Below, piece after piece: positions 33,696-41,059 of a stretch of 41,059 nucleotides of DNA. Source of the stretch: Salinivirgaceae bacterium (GTDB lineage Bacteria; Bacteroidota; Bacteroidia; Bacteroidales; SZUA-534); contig JAQICC010000025.1 of assembly GCA_027858735.1 (NCBI GenBank), positions 1 to 41,059 on the forward strand, in the 5' to 3' direction. Below the pieces are notes generated by a model. It was not told the origin of the DNA. It did no database searches and saw only the letters and a list, made by a program, of their open reading frames with translations. The position numbers were made by a program, and so were the translations under genes. Each line of letters begins with the position of its first letter. Position 1 is the stretch's first letter.

Positions 33696-35216
33696 TTAAA
33701 AATCGTATCGTAATCCAGTATAAACACCAAATGAATATGGGTATACCGATCCTGAATTATTTATTGAGCTTAAAGAATATCTGACAGTTGGTTGCATATT
33801 AAATTTCAACCTTGAGACTATTGGGTATTCTATTCCAAGGCCAAAAACTCCACTATAGTTCATGTTTTTTAAATCTTCTGCCTCTGCATCCAATTCATAC
33901 CTGCTACCATCATCTTGTACATATGTATTGTTAGCATAAAGTATATTGGCACTTAATCCGCCGCTAACATTAACCGATAGCTTTCTATCTACAATGGTAT
34001 AGTCAACAACAACCGGAATTTCATAAAACTCATAAGTTTGAACAAAATTAGTTTTTAATACAGGTTCATCAACCGCTCTATTTTCTTCATATACAAACGA
34101 TTGATCACCTAGTATTTCATCTACCATATCCTCTTGCTCTGAATATTTACCAATCAATTGATTTTGATTACCATTCACTGCAATATTTCCAACTGAAGTA
34201 TTTATTGAATACGTACTACTTTCTGTTTCATACGCCGGTTGATTATAGATGGCTACATTTTCAGACACTTGTCCTGTTTCAGCATAATAAATTCCCGTTT
34301 GCACTTTCCAACGTTTTGACATGCTATACTTAACATTAACACCTGCAGAATAACTCATTAAAGGTTTTTCGTTTGTGTAATTTTGTTGGTAATTGCTATT
34401 AATATCTGCAATATAAGCCAACTCTTGCGATGAATTTACAACATCACGATAACTCACTAAAGGTGCTGCTGAAACCCCAACTGACCATGTTGAATAATCT
34501 TTCTTTTCATGAGAATCCAAAATATAATCTACCACATTTACTAATTGACTTGAATCATATGCTAGTTGTTTTTTATTAGCAATATTGGGTAAATTAAACT
34601 TCTTCATTACCATAGGATTTAAAGAAACCAATTCACTTTCATTATTCAATTCATTTTCCGAATCTTCAACTTTATTTTCAACCAATTCTGTATTTAATTG
34701 TTCCGGTTCCGATTCATCGGTACTAGCAAATATAGGTGGTAATAAACTACCCGACGATTTCACCTTTTTAATATTTGAATTTTGTTTTGGTTCAGAACTT
34801 TTACTTGGGGTCGTTTCTATTGACTTATCATTACTACTTTCAGTTGGCAATATACTTTCTATAGAAGTATCTATTTTATTTTCATTTTCAATTAATGAAG
34901 GTTCTGTGCTAATTTCTTTAGCTTGTTTATTTGTAGGTTGATTATCATCATCAGTGCTATCAGCAATAGCTTCAATAGCCATTTTATTAGATGCCACCAA
35001 CTCTTGCGTCTGCATATTAGTGTACATATAGCCAGCACCAAATGCTAATAGTAATGCAATTGAAGCTGCAATGGAATACGCAATATTTTTATTTCTTCTG
35101 AATCTTCTCTGATTTAAATTCTGCTCAATATTATCCCACACAAAACTAGGCGGATTTTCAGAATAATCTTTCAACCCCTCCTTTAAAATCTTGTCTATAT
35201 CTTGTTGTATTGTCAT
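33696..35216 (-). CDS. Anti-sigma-like, membrane-anchored protein with C-terminal outer-membrane barrel domain
   Basis: The first 40 residues are cytoplasmic-looking and acidic (WDNIEQNL), followed by one membrane helix (about 44-64), a Ser/Glu/Asn-rich spacer (about 70-230), and a C-terminal PorT/OMP_b-brl-like domain (about 235-506) of aromatic-alternating strands ending in RYDF, a typical outer-membrane targeting end. There is no signal peptide cleavage motif. The gene sits five bases after the ECF sigma gene, so it is the likely cognate regulator. A single polypeptide with an inner-membrane anchor and a barrel domain is unusual; the barrel could be periplasmic or inserted in the outer membrane. 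Confidence 0.75.
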   Translation of the reverse strand: MTIQQDIDKILKEGLKDYSENPPSFVWDNIEQNLNQRRFRRNKNIAYSIAASIALLLAFGAGYMYTNMQTQELVASNKMAIEAIADSTDDDNQPTNKQAKEISTEPSLIENENKIDTSIESILPTESSNDKSIETTPSKSSEPKQNSNIKKVKSSGSLLPPIFASTDESEPEQLNTELVENKVEDSENELNNESELVSLNPMVMKKFNLPNIANKKQLAYDSSQLVNVVDYILDSHEKKDYSTWSVGVSAAPLVSYRDVVNSSQELAYIADINSNYQQNYTNEKPLMSYSAGVNVKYSMSKRWKVQTGIYYAETGQVSENVAIYNQPAYETESSTYSINTSVGNIAVNGNQNQLIGKYSEQEDMVDEILGDQSFVYEENRAVDEPVLKTNFVQTYEFYEIPVVVDYTIVDRKLSVNVSGGLSANILYANNTYVQDDGSRYELDAEAEDLKNMNYSGVFGLGIEYPIVSRLKFNMQPTVRYSLSSINNSGSVYPYSFGVYTGLRYDF

Positions 35217-35220
35217 AATA

Positions 35221-35787
35221 TTACTTAACTACCAATTTAAATTCTGATTCCTTCTCCTTATAAAGTTCCTCAACTTTATCTTGAAGAATAACCCTAGCCC
35301 TTGAAAGATTTGATTTGGATGTTCCAACTGAAATCTTTAGCATATCACCAATTTCTTGATGCGAATACCCTTCAATGGCATAAAGGTTAAAAACCGTTTT
35401 GTATTGAGGTGAAAGTTCCTGAACAAGGCCTAACAGCTCTTTACTTGAAATTTCACTCATAATATCATCGTACGCTAATTTATGGTCGTATTCTTGAATA
35501 TCTGAAACCGAATACAACATATTCTGCTTTCTGTATCGTTCAAGAGCACAGTTTACCATAATTCTACGTACCCAACCTTCAAAAGAACCTTTAAAAATAT
35601 ACTGGTCAATTTTTGTAAAAACTTTAATAAAACCGTCTTGCAAAATATCTTCAGCCTCAGTATAATCTTTCGAATACTGCAAGCATACACCAAACATTTT
35701 TCCCGAAAAATGTTCGTATAATTCTTTTTGCGCCTCAGGTCTGTTTTTTTTACAGTCCTTTATTATTTTATCTAGTTCCTTCAACAA
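35221..35787 (-). CDS. ECF RNA polymerase sigma factor
   Basis: The 188 residues contain sigma region 2 (AEDILQDGFIKVF, GSFEGWVRRIMVNC) and region 4 (LSPQYKTVFNLYAIEGYSHQEIGDML...GTSKSNLSRARVIL). It is a group-4 (ECF) sigma factor without region 3. It would redirect RNA polymerase to an unknown regulon in response to an envelope signal, kept inactive by the adjacent membrane protein. No clear autoregulatory promoter could be read upstream. Confidence 0.93.
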   Translation of the reverse strand: MLKELDKIIKDCKKNRPEAQKELYEHFSGKMFGVCLQYSKDYTEAEDILQDGFIKVFTKIDQYIFKGSFEGWVRRIMVNCALERYRKQNMLYSVSDIQEYDHKLAYDDIMSEISSKELLGLVQELSPQYKTVFNLYAIEGYSHQEIGDMLKISVGTSKSNLSRARVILQDKVEELYKEKESEFKLVVK

Positions 35788-35880
35788 AATCGGATTTTAT
35801 ATATCTGGGTTTAACTTTAATATCTCCGATACCGACAACAAGACGGCATCAATTTTTAAAAGGTTGCGTATTAAGTAATA

Positions 35881-37332
35881 CTATTTTCTTTTTTTGATAA
35901 CTAATAATCCAATAAAAGTTATCATTCCATTGTAAATCAACAATTCAAATCCCATTTTATATCCCCCAAATAGGGTCTCGCTATATTTGTTAAGTAGTAT
36001 ACAAATTAATGGAGATAATATGGCAATAAGCCAAACCAATCTATCATTAATTGCATACTTAGTAAACAATCCAAATGCATATAACCCTAACAAAGGCCCA
36101 TAAGTATATCCGGCAAATTTAAAAAGCGAGCTAATTACACTATCATTATTTAAGGCTCCAAACACAATAATAACAAGGCCTAACACTATTGAAATACCTA
36201 GGTGTACCAGCTTACGAATATTTTCCTTTTTATTTTGAGTGTAATTGCGCTTTTGTACATCAAGTATGTCAATTGAGAACGATGTTGTAAGCGATGTTAA
36301 TGCAGAATCAGCACTTGAATATGCCGCAGCCATCAATCCTAACATAAAAAAAACGGTTATTATTTTGGTAAGATGCCCTTGGGTTGCAATAATGGGGAAC
36401 AAATCGTCGGCCTTTGCAGGTATGGGAATACCTTTTTGAGCGGCAAATATATAAAGCAAAACACCTAAGGCCATAAACAAAATATTAGCCGGAACAAAAG
36501 CAGCACCGTACCAATACATATTTTTTTGTGCATCTTTTAAATTCGAACAACTTAAATTCTTTTGCATCATATCCTGATCAAGCCCTGTCATAACTATGGT
36601 AATAAAAGCACCACTTAAAAATTGTTTTACAAAAAAAGTTCGCTCATTCGGATTATCGAAAAACCAAATACGTGAATACTCACTTTCTTGAATTACATTC
36701 ACCATACCCGAAAAACTAAGATTCATGGCATCGGAAATATAATAGATACTAAAACCAACAGCCATTAGCATAAAAAAGGTTTGTAAAGTATCGGTCCAAA
36801 CTATGGTTTTTATACCTCCCTTAAAGGTGTAAAGCCAAATAAGTAAAATGGTTACTGCTACAGTTACAGCAAAGGGAATATTATAAGCTTTGAAAATAGT
36901 TATTTGCAGAACATTGGCCACTAAATATAATCGGAATGAGGCTCCTATAATACGGCTAAAAAGAAAGAACGAAGCTCCGGTTTTATAGGAGACTTTTCCA
37001 AAACGCTGTTCAAGATAGGAGTATATACTTGTTAAATTAAGTCTATAATAAACAGGCAAAAGCACTTGGGCAACAACAAAATAGCCGACTAAATAGCCTA
37101 AAACCATCTGCAAATACGAAAATTGACTTGATGCCACCCATCCCGGAACCGAAATAAAAGTTACTCCGGATAGACTTGCTCCAACCATTCCAAATGCAAC
37201 TATATACCATGGCGATTTCTTATTACCAAGAAAAAAAGCATCATTTTTGGCCTTTCTCCCTGTAAAGTATGACACCGTTAATAGCAGCAAAAAATAGGCA
37301 ACAAGAATTATTATAATTTCAACAGATGTCAT
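35881..37332 (-). CDS. Sodium:solute symporter (SSS family)
   Basis: The start at 37332 (MTSVEIIIILVAYFLLLL) is chosen; 38 upstream in-frame residues look like an extra non-conserved segment. The roughly 483 residues have about 13 membrane helices, with the SSS hallmarks GRKAKNDAFFLGNKKSPW, GASLSGVTFISVPG, and SIDILDVQKR. The substrate cannot be assigned. The gene is not obviously linked to its neighbours. Confidence 0.9.
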   Translation of the reverse strand: MTSVEIIIILVAYFLLLLTVSYFTGRKAKNDAFFLGNKKSPWYIVAFGMVGASLSGVTFISVPGWVASSQFSYLQMVLGYLVGYFVVAQVLLPVYYRLNLTSIYSYLEQRFGKVSYKTGASFFLFSRIIGASFRLYLVANVLQITIFKAYNIPFAVTVAVTILLIWLYTFKGGIKTIVWTDTLQTFFMLMAVGFSIYYISDAMNLSFSGMVNVIQESEYSRIWFFDNPNERTFFVKQFLSGAFITIVMTGLDQDMMQKNLSCSNLKDAQKNMYWYGAAFVPANILFMALGVLLYIFAAQKGIPIPAKADDLFPIIATQGHLTKIITVFFMLGLMAAAYSSADSALTSLTTSFSIDILDVQKRNYTQNKKENIRKLVHLGISIVLGLVIIVFGALNNDSVISSLFKFAGYTYGPLLGLYAFGLFTKYAINDRLVWLIAILSPLICILLNKYSETLFGGYKMGFELLIYNGMITFIGLLVIKKRK

Positions 37333-37517
37333 TGAGCATAGAATTTTACACAAAACTAGCGCAATTGGTATCAAAAAAAAATGGATCATTAAAAAGAAGT
37401 CACTAATTTTGACCCACTTAATATGCATATTGACAGAATTACACAAAAACGCATCAACATTTAAATTTCTTACACGTTCATTGAATTGCGTTAATGAATT
37501 TATTGAATAGATATTTT

Positions 37518-38135
37518 ATGGATTTACATCAGCTACCTTCACGATTATTAGAAAATGCCGTAAATGAATTTTCAAAGCTTCCGGGTATTGGAAAAAAAAC
37601 TGCTTTGCGTTTGGTACTGCACATCCTTCATCAACCCAAAGAAGACACATTGGCTTTTTCACATGCCATTGAAAAGATGAAGAATGATATAAAAATATGT
37701 AAAAAGTGTCATAATATTTCAGAAGAAGAACTTTGCTCTATTTGCTCGAATCCAAACCGCGACGAATCATTAATATGCGTAGTTGAATCTATTAAGGAAA
37801 TTATTGCCATTGAAAGCACATCGCAATACAAAGGACTATACCATGTTTTAGGTGGACGAATTTCGCCTATGGATGGCATTGGGCCAAAGGAATTAAATAT
37901 GGAAACTTTGGAAAATCGCATTAAAAACGAAGAAATTTCGGAGGTAATTCTAGCTCTGAGTACTAATATGGAGGGCGATACAACAAACTTTTACATTTAC
38001 AGAAGATTAGCAGATGGTAAGGTGCCTATTACAACTCTAGCTCGAGGAATTTCAGTTGGTGATGAACTGGAATATACCGATGAAATTACCTTGGGTAAAT
38101 CACTAATAAATCGTATTCCCTATCATGGGAAATAG
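37518..38135 (+). CDS. recR: Recombination mediator protein RecR
   Basis: The start at 37518 ([15 protein letters not shown]) is preferred, because eight upstream in-frame residues are atypical. The 205 residues have a helix-hairpin-helix ([16 protein letters not shown]), a C4 zinc finger (CKKC...CSIC), and the Toprim domain (CVVES...[16 protein letters not shown]). RecR helps RecO/RecF load RecA on gapped DNA. Confidence 0.95.
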   Translation: MDLHQLPSRLLENAVNEFSKLPGIGKKTALRLVLHILHQPKEDTLAFSHAIEKMKNDIKICKKCHNISEEELCSICSNPNRDESLICVVESIKEIIAIESTSQYKGLYHVLGGRISPMDGIGPKELNMETLENRIKNEEISEVILALSTNMEGDTTNFYIYRRLADGKVPITTLARGISVGDELEYTDEITLGKSLINRIPYHGK

Positions 38136-38314
38136 GCATACAGTTGCTAATTCACTCATTTTTTTTATTATTTAGGCATCGAATTTAACTTTAGCAATAA
38201 CTCAGTACTTATTCACGATGAACTCAAGATTGGCATAACTAGCCAAGGGTCATACCTAAATACTGCCAAATTGTATTGTCAATACTATTCTAAAATTATT
38301 TATGTATAATAAAA

Positions 38315-39613
38315 ATGAATAAGAAGATTCTAAATCTGGCCATACCCAATATTATAAGCAACGTTACCATTCCGCTTTTAGGGATAGTTGATTTAGCTAT
38401 TGTTGGACATTTAGAATCGAATATTTACATTGGAGCCATTGCTATAGGTACCATGATTTTTAATTTAATTTATTGGACATTTGCCTTTTTACGCATGGGC
38501 ACAAGTGGCATAACTGCACAAGCTCTCGGTGCAAGGAATTTCACAGAAGTTATGGGCACGCTTATTCGTGGATTAGTGGTTGCAGTAGCATCGGCATTAT
38601 TGATTTTAGCTTTGCAAATACCCATTGAGAAATTAGCATTTTTTTTAATTGATGGAAGTAGCGAAATAGAACAGCATGCAAGAACTTATTTTTATATAAG
38701 AATTTGGGCAGCGCCGGCAACAATTTCATTATACGCTTTTACAGGTTGGTTTATTGGTATGCAAAACACTAAAACACCAATGATAATTGCTCTATTTATA
38801 AATTTATTAAATATTGGGCTGAATTATCTTTTTGTTTATACATTCGGTTTAAAATCGGATGGCGTCGCCTGGGGAACATTAATTGCACAATACACAGGGC
38901 TAGTTACTGCTATTGTCTTCTTAATAATATATTACCGCAAATATTTCAAATACATAAAACGATCCGCTATTTTGGAAACATCGGTTCTTTTAAAATTTTT
39001 TAAAGTAAATAGCGACATTCTTATAAGGATGATAAGTATTTTAGCTGTATTCACATTTTTTACTTCAAAGTCGGCCTCAACTAACAACAATATTCTGGCA
39101 GCCAATACTATTTTGCTACAGTTCTTATTTATTTTCTCATTTTTAACCGATGGCTTTGCCTATGCAGCTGAGGCACTTACCGGCAAGTTTTATGGAGCTA
39201 AACAACCTAAAAAATTAAAAAAGGTTATAAAACTGAGCTTTTTTTGGGGTATAATTACCGCGCTTATTTTTACCTTCCTCTACTTATTTTTCAACGAACA
39301 GCTTTTAAAGCTACTCACCAACCAACAAGATATTATTGACGTAGCAAAAAAATACACTATTTGGATAGTACTTATTCCGGTGGTATCAGTAGCCTCGTTT
39401 ATTTGGGATGGAATTTTTATTGGACTTACCGCTACAAAACAAATGCGGAACAGCATGATGATTTCAGTTTTTGGGGTATTTTTTCCTCTTTGGTGGTTTT
39501 TAAACCCCATTTATGAAAATCATGGTCTTTGGTTTGCATTCATACTTTTTTTATTTTCTCGCGGTTTTATTCAAACAATTATGTTTATTAGACTTCGTAA
39601 AAGTATTGAATAA
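38315..39613 (+). CDS. MATE-family efflux transporter
   Basis: The 432 residues have about 12 membrane helices with the MATE start pattern IPNIISNVTIPLLGIVDLAIVGHL and RMGTSGITAQALGARN. It is a cation-coupled multidrug/organic-compound exporter, closest by layout to the DinF-like branch. The substrate is unknown. It is separated from recR by 179 bases without a strong promoter match. Confidence 0.92.
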   Translation: MNKKILNLAIPNIISNVTIPLLGIVDLAIVGHLESNIYIGAIAIGTMIFNLIYWTFAFLRMGTSGITAQALGARNFTEVMGTLIRGLVVAVASALLILALQIPIEKLAFFLIDGSSEIEQHARTYFYIRIWAAPATISLYAFTGWFIGMQNTKTPMIIALFINLLNIGLNYLFVYTFGLKSDGVAWGTLIAQYTGLVTAIVFLIIYYRKYFKYIKRSAILETSVLLKFFKVNSDILIRMISILAVFTFFTSKSASTNNNILAANTILLQFLFIFSFLTDGFAYAAEALTGKFYGAKQPKKLKKVIKLSFFWGIITALIFTFLYLFFNEQLLKLLTNQQDIIDVAKKYTIWIVLIPVVSVASFIWDGIFIGLTATKQMRNSMMISVFGVFFPLWWFLNPIYENHGLWFAFILFLFSRGFIQTIMFIRLRKSIE

Positions 39614-39775
39614 GCTCTCAAATCAAGATCTAATGATTTGATTTTATATTGTTTATAACTTTGTTAAAAAAAAATTAACTTTTAACACTTAAGGTATGTT
39701 TTTGTTTTAAAATAAGTATTATATTTGGGTTGCACTCTTCACTTCATTTTGTTACTTTTTCATGGGTTAATTATC

Positions 39776-39823
39776 AAGTGCGAAATTCATGGGCTGCCTC
39801 TCCGGCAGCCCACACTTGTTTTT
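39776..39823 (+). terminator. Hairpin terminator
   Basis: GGGCTGCC (39791-39798) pairs perfectly with GGCAGCCC (39804-39811) around a five-base loop, flanked by AAGTG/CACTT as a possible outer stem and followed by a GTTTTT run. Confidence 0.65.
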
Positions 39824-39874
39824 ACTCCACTACACAAACCCAATTACCTCACTTTCAATAATTTAAAACTTTAG

Positions 39875-39905
39875 TTGCAAACATCTTTTTAGAATGATAC
39901 ATTTG
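39875..39905 (+). promoter_or_regulatory. Bacteroidota-type promoter
   Basis: TTG (39875-39877), 20-base spacer, then TACATTTG (39898-39905) match the phylum's TTG/N19-21/TAnnTTTG pattern. The ATG is at 39919, so the leader would be very short. Confidence 0.72.
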
Positions 39906-39918
39906 CAAAAAAATATTT

Positions 39919-40689
39919 ATGCAATTTGAATTTACCCAAATATATTTAGCTGGCATTCGCATCGATGAGCCAATGACCGTATTTACCGACCTTATAGTTT
40001 CAGCAATATGCTTTTACGCCTTTTTTAAGCTCAGTAAATTCCCCATTAAAAATAATGTGCACCTCTATTTAAAATATTACTTTTTATCAATGGGAATAGC
40101 CACTTTTATAGGTGGAGTAATAGGGCACGCATTTCTATATGCGTTTAAATCGCAGTGGGAACTTTCACAAGGCTGGATTGAATTTGTAAAGCAAGTACTC
40201 CCTGAAAATAAATTGAATGCAGCTGCAAATCCATGGAAACTCCCAGGATGGCTTACTAGTATGTTTGCTGTAATGTTGGTTGAGCGTGCTTCAATTGAAT
40301 ATGCCCGTAAAATAATTAAACCAGCAATTGGTACTTTCTTTGCGTGGTTCAATGTTTTTGAATTGCTATTTTTTATACTCATAACCTTCTCAACACTAAA
40401 CTTTTTCTTTGTTGAAGTACATACTTTTTATGGATTTATGATAATTGTATTAAGCTTTAACCTTATAATTTTCTTTAAAACAAAAAGCAAAGGCAGTGTT
40501 CGATTCCTTTGGGCAGTTGGCTTTGCGGCAATTGCGGCCTTATTCTTCATGAATCAGTGGACGCTTCATAAATGGTTCAATTACTTTGATATTAGCCACA
40601 TGTTTATGGCCGCTTCAGCCTATATGTTCTATAGAGGTTCAAAATATATTATTGACCATCCGCTTGATTCTTTGGAAGGATTTAAATAA
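39919..40689 (+). CDS. Polytopic membrane protein, possibly CREST-like
   Basis: The 256 residues have about seven membrane helices and no signal peptide. The pattern of a GHAFLY helix, a basic middle loop and a C-terminal DISHMFMAASAYMFYRG resembles the CREST superfamily of membrane hydrolases/receptors, which use a Ser/His/Asp set. I cannot confirm the residues, and an unnamed conserved Bacteroidota membrane family is equally possible. It has its own promoter. Confidence 0.65.
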   Translation: MQFEFTQIYLAGIRIDEPMTVFTDLIVSAICFYAFFKLSKFPIKNNVHLYLKYYFLSMGIATFIGGVIGHAFLYAFKSQWELSQGWIEFVKQVLPENKLNAAANPWKLPGWLTSMFAVMLVERASIEYARKIIKPAIGTFFAWFNVFELLFFILITFSTLNFFFVEVHTFYGFMIIVLSFNLIIFFKTKSKGSVRFLWAVGFAAIAALFFMNQWTLHKWFNYFDISHMFMAASAYMFYRGSKYIIDHPLDSLEGFK

Positions 40690-40784
40690 TCAATTTTATT
40701 TTGAATAGTTCTAAACTGAATAATTCATGCGTATAGTTTGATGTAGCTGTAAAACGTAGGAAACCGTAGACATATTTATATTTC

Positions 40785-40804
40785 ATCCCGAAAGCCTTCG
40801 GGAT
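40785..40804. repeat. Perfect 8-bp hairpin
   Basis: ATCCCGAA (40785-40792) and TTCGGGAT (40797-40804) pair perfectly across an AGCC loop. It is GC-rich compared with its surroundings and has no T run, so it is a REP-like element rather than a terminator. Confidence 0.5.
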
Positions 40805-40928
40805 CGCAACAGACCTTGACCACACGCATGCGAAAAATCAGAGAAAACTCTTATACGAAAAAAAGCACAAAACTAGTTGCCCTTGGGGTAACAATCCAGA
40901 AATATTCTATAAATAGGCACAACTAATT

Positions 40929-41059
40929 AGAGCCTGTCCATAAACTAAGGGCTTGAAATATAAAGCTCAAATACAAGGCTTGAGAAACCAGGAAAACCAA
41001 GGAGTCTACTTTTGTAGATGACTGTTTTCATGGTGAACATAACGAAGTAGTTGACTTTA
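40929..41059. repeat. Truncated imperfect palindrome at window edge
   Basis: The centre is AGTCTAC / TTTT / GTAGATGACT at about 41003-41023. Outward, AACCAGGAAAAC pairs with GTTTTCATGGT, and TAAAGCTCAAATAC pairs loosely with the mirror side ending GTAGTTGACTTTA at 41059. The left end starts AGAGCCTGTCCATAAA at 40929. By symmetry the right end should lie about 35 bases beyond the window. An insertion-sequence end is an alternative reading. Confidence 0.55.

Larger units (their letters stand above)
39614..39918. other. Intergenic region with hairpin terminator and promoter
   Basis: This 305-base gap contains a terminator-like hairpin (39791-39811, with an outer stem and T run to 39823) and a matching promoter (39875-39905). 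The first 160 bases are AT-rich with no other signal. Confidence 0.6.
40690..41059. other. Right-end intergenic region
   Basis: No ORF is supported in these 370 bases. They hold the 40785 hairpin and, from 40929, the left arm and centre of a palindromic repeat that runs past the window edge. Confidence 0.5.

Noticed and set aside
36245-36439. Plus-strand ORF within the symporter gene
   Set aside because: It overlaps a well-supported SSS gene on the other strand; it is a shadow frame.

Overview
The window is a chromosomal segment of an AT-rich Bacteroidota bacterium. Evidence for this includes a DUF3078 outer-membrane protein, PD40/OmpA envelope proteins of the PorE type, a Bacteroidetes-type integrase remnant, an ECF sigma gene next to an anti-sigma-like barrel protein, and two promoters that fit the phylum's TTG-N20-TAnnTTTG pattern. 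A marine or anaerobic Bacteroidales/Marinilabiliales-type host is my inference, not something the sequence proves.

Left end (1-4.7 kb) looks accessory. It holds a tyrosine recombinase broken by stop codons, a phased array of TTTGCAA repeats, and a degenerate 3' half of a tRNA-Pro gene followed by its terminator. Together these look like one end of an old integrated element. Rightward come two tandem paralogues of an unrecognised 121-123 residue family, a stand-alone degenerate DEAD-box N-terminal domain, an HU protein, a GC-rich inverted repeat, an unknown 122-residue protein and an AlbA_2/Schlafen-like protein.

Middle (5-25.8 kb) is mostly housekeeping and envelope genes: a GT2 glycosyltransferase fused to a truncated polyprenyl sugar-phosphotransferase-like module, a lipoyl E2 acyltransferase, a tandem pair of TPR/PD40 proteins (one ending in a membrane helix, one in OmpA plus SPOR-like domains), and a GNAT acetyltransferase. 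Next are a solo HsdR_N nuclease-like gene divergent from holA, and an AddA/RecB-like helicase-nuclease directly behind holA. A multi-sensor PAS/GAF protein without an output domain, an AlkD-type glycosylase, a class C beta-lactamase-fold hydrolase and a DUF3078 protein with a decayed paralogue follow.

Right part (26-40.7 kb) carries tryptophanase, an unknown protein, an FlK-like thioesterase, a zinc ribbon, a redoxin, an S9 peptidase whose nucleophile serine is glycine, and an HTATIP2-like reductase. Then come a small ORF, a DUF302 protein, the ECF sigma/anti-sigma-barrel pair, a sodium:solute symporter, recR, a MATE exporter and a polytopic membrane protein.

Three intergenic imperfect palindromes (3211-3424, 13793-13954, and 40929 to beyond the right edge) look like MITE-type or structured repeats. 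I found no complete defence system, CRISPR array, rRNA or intact tRNA. The strongest candidates for something unusual are the 121-123 residue paralogue pair, the serine-to-glycine S9 peptidase, the output-less PAS receptor, the membrane-anchored barrel beside the sigma factor, and the palindromic repeats.
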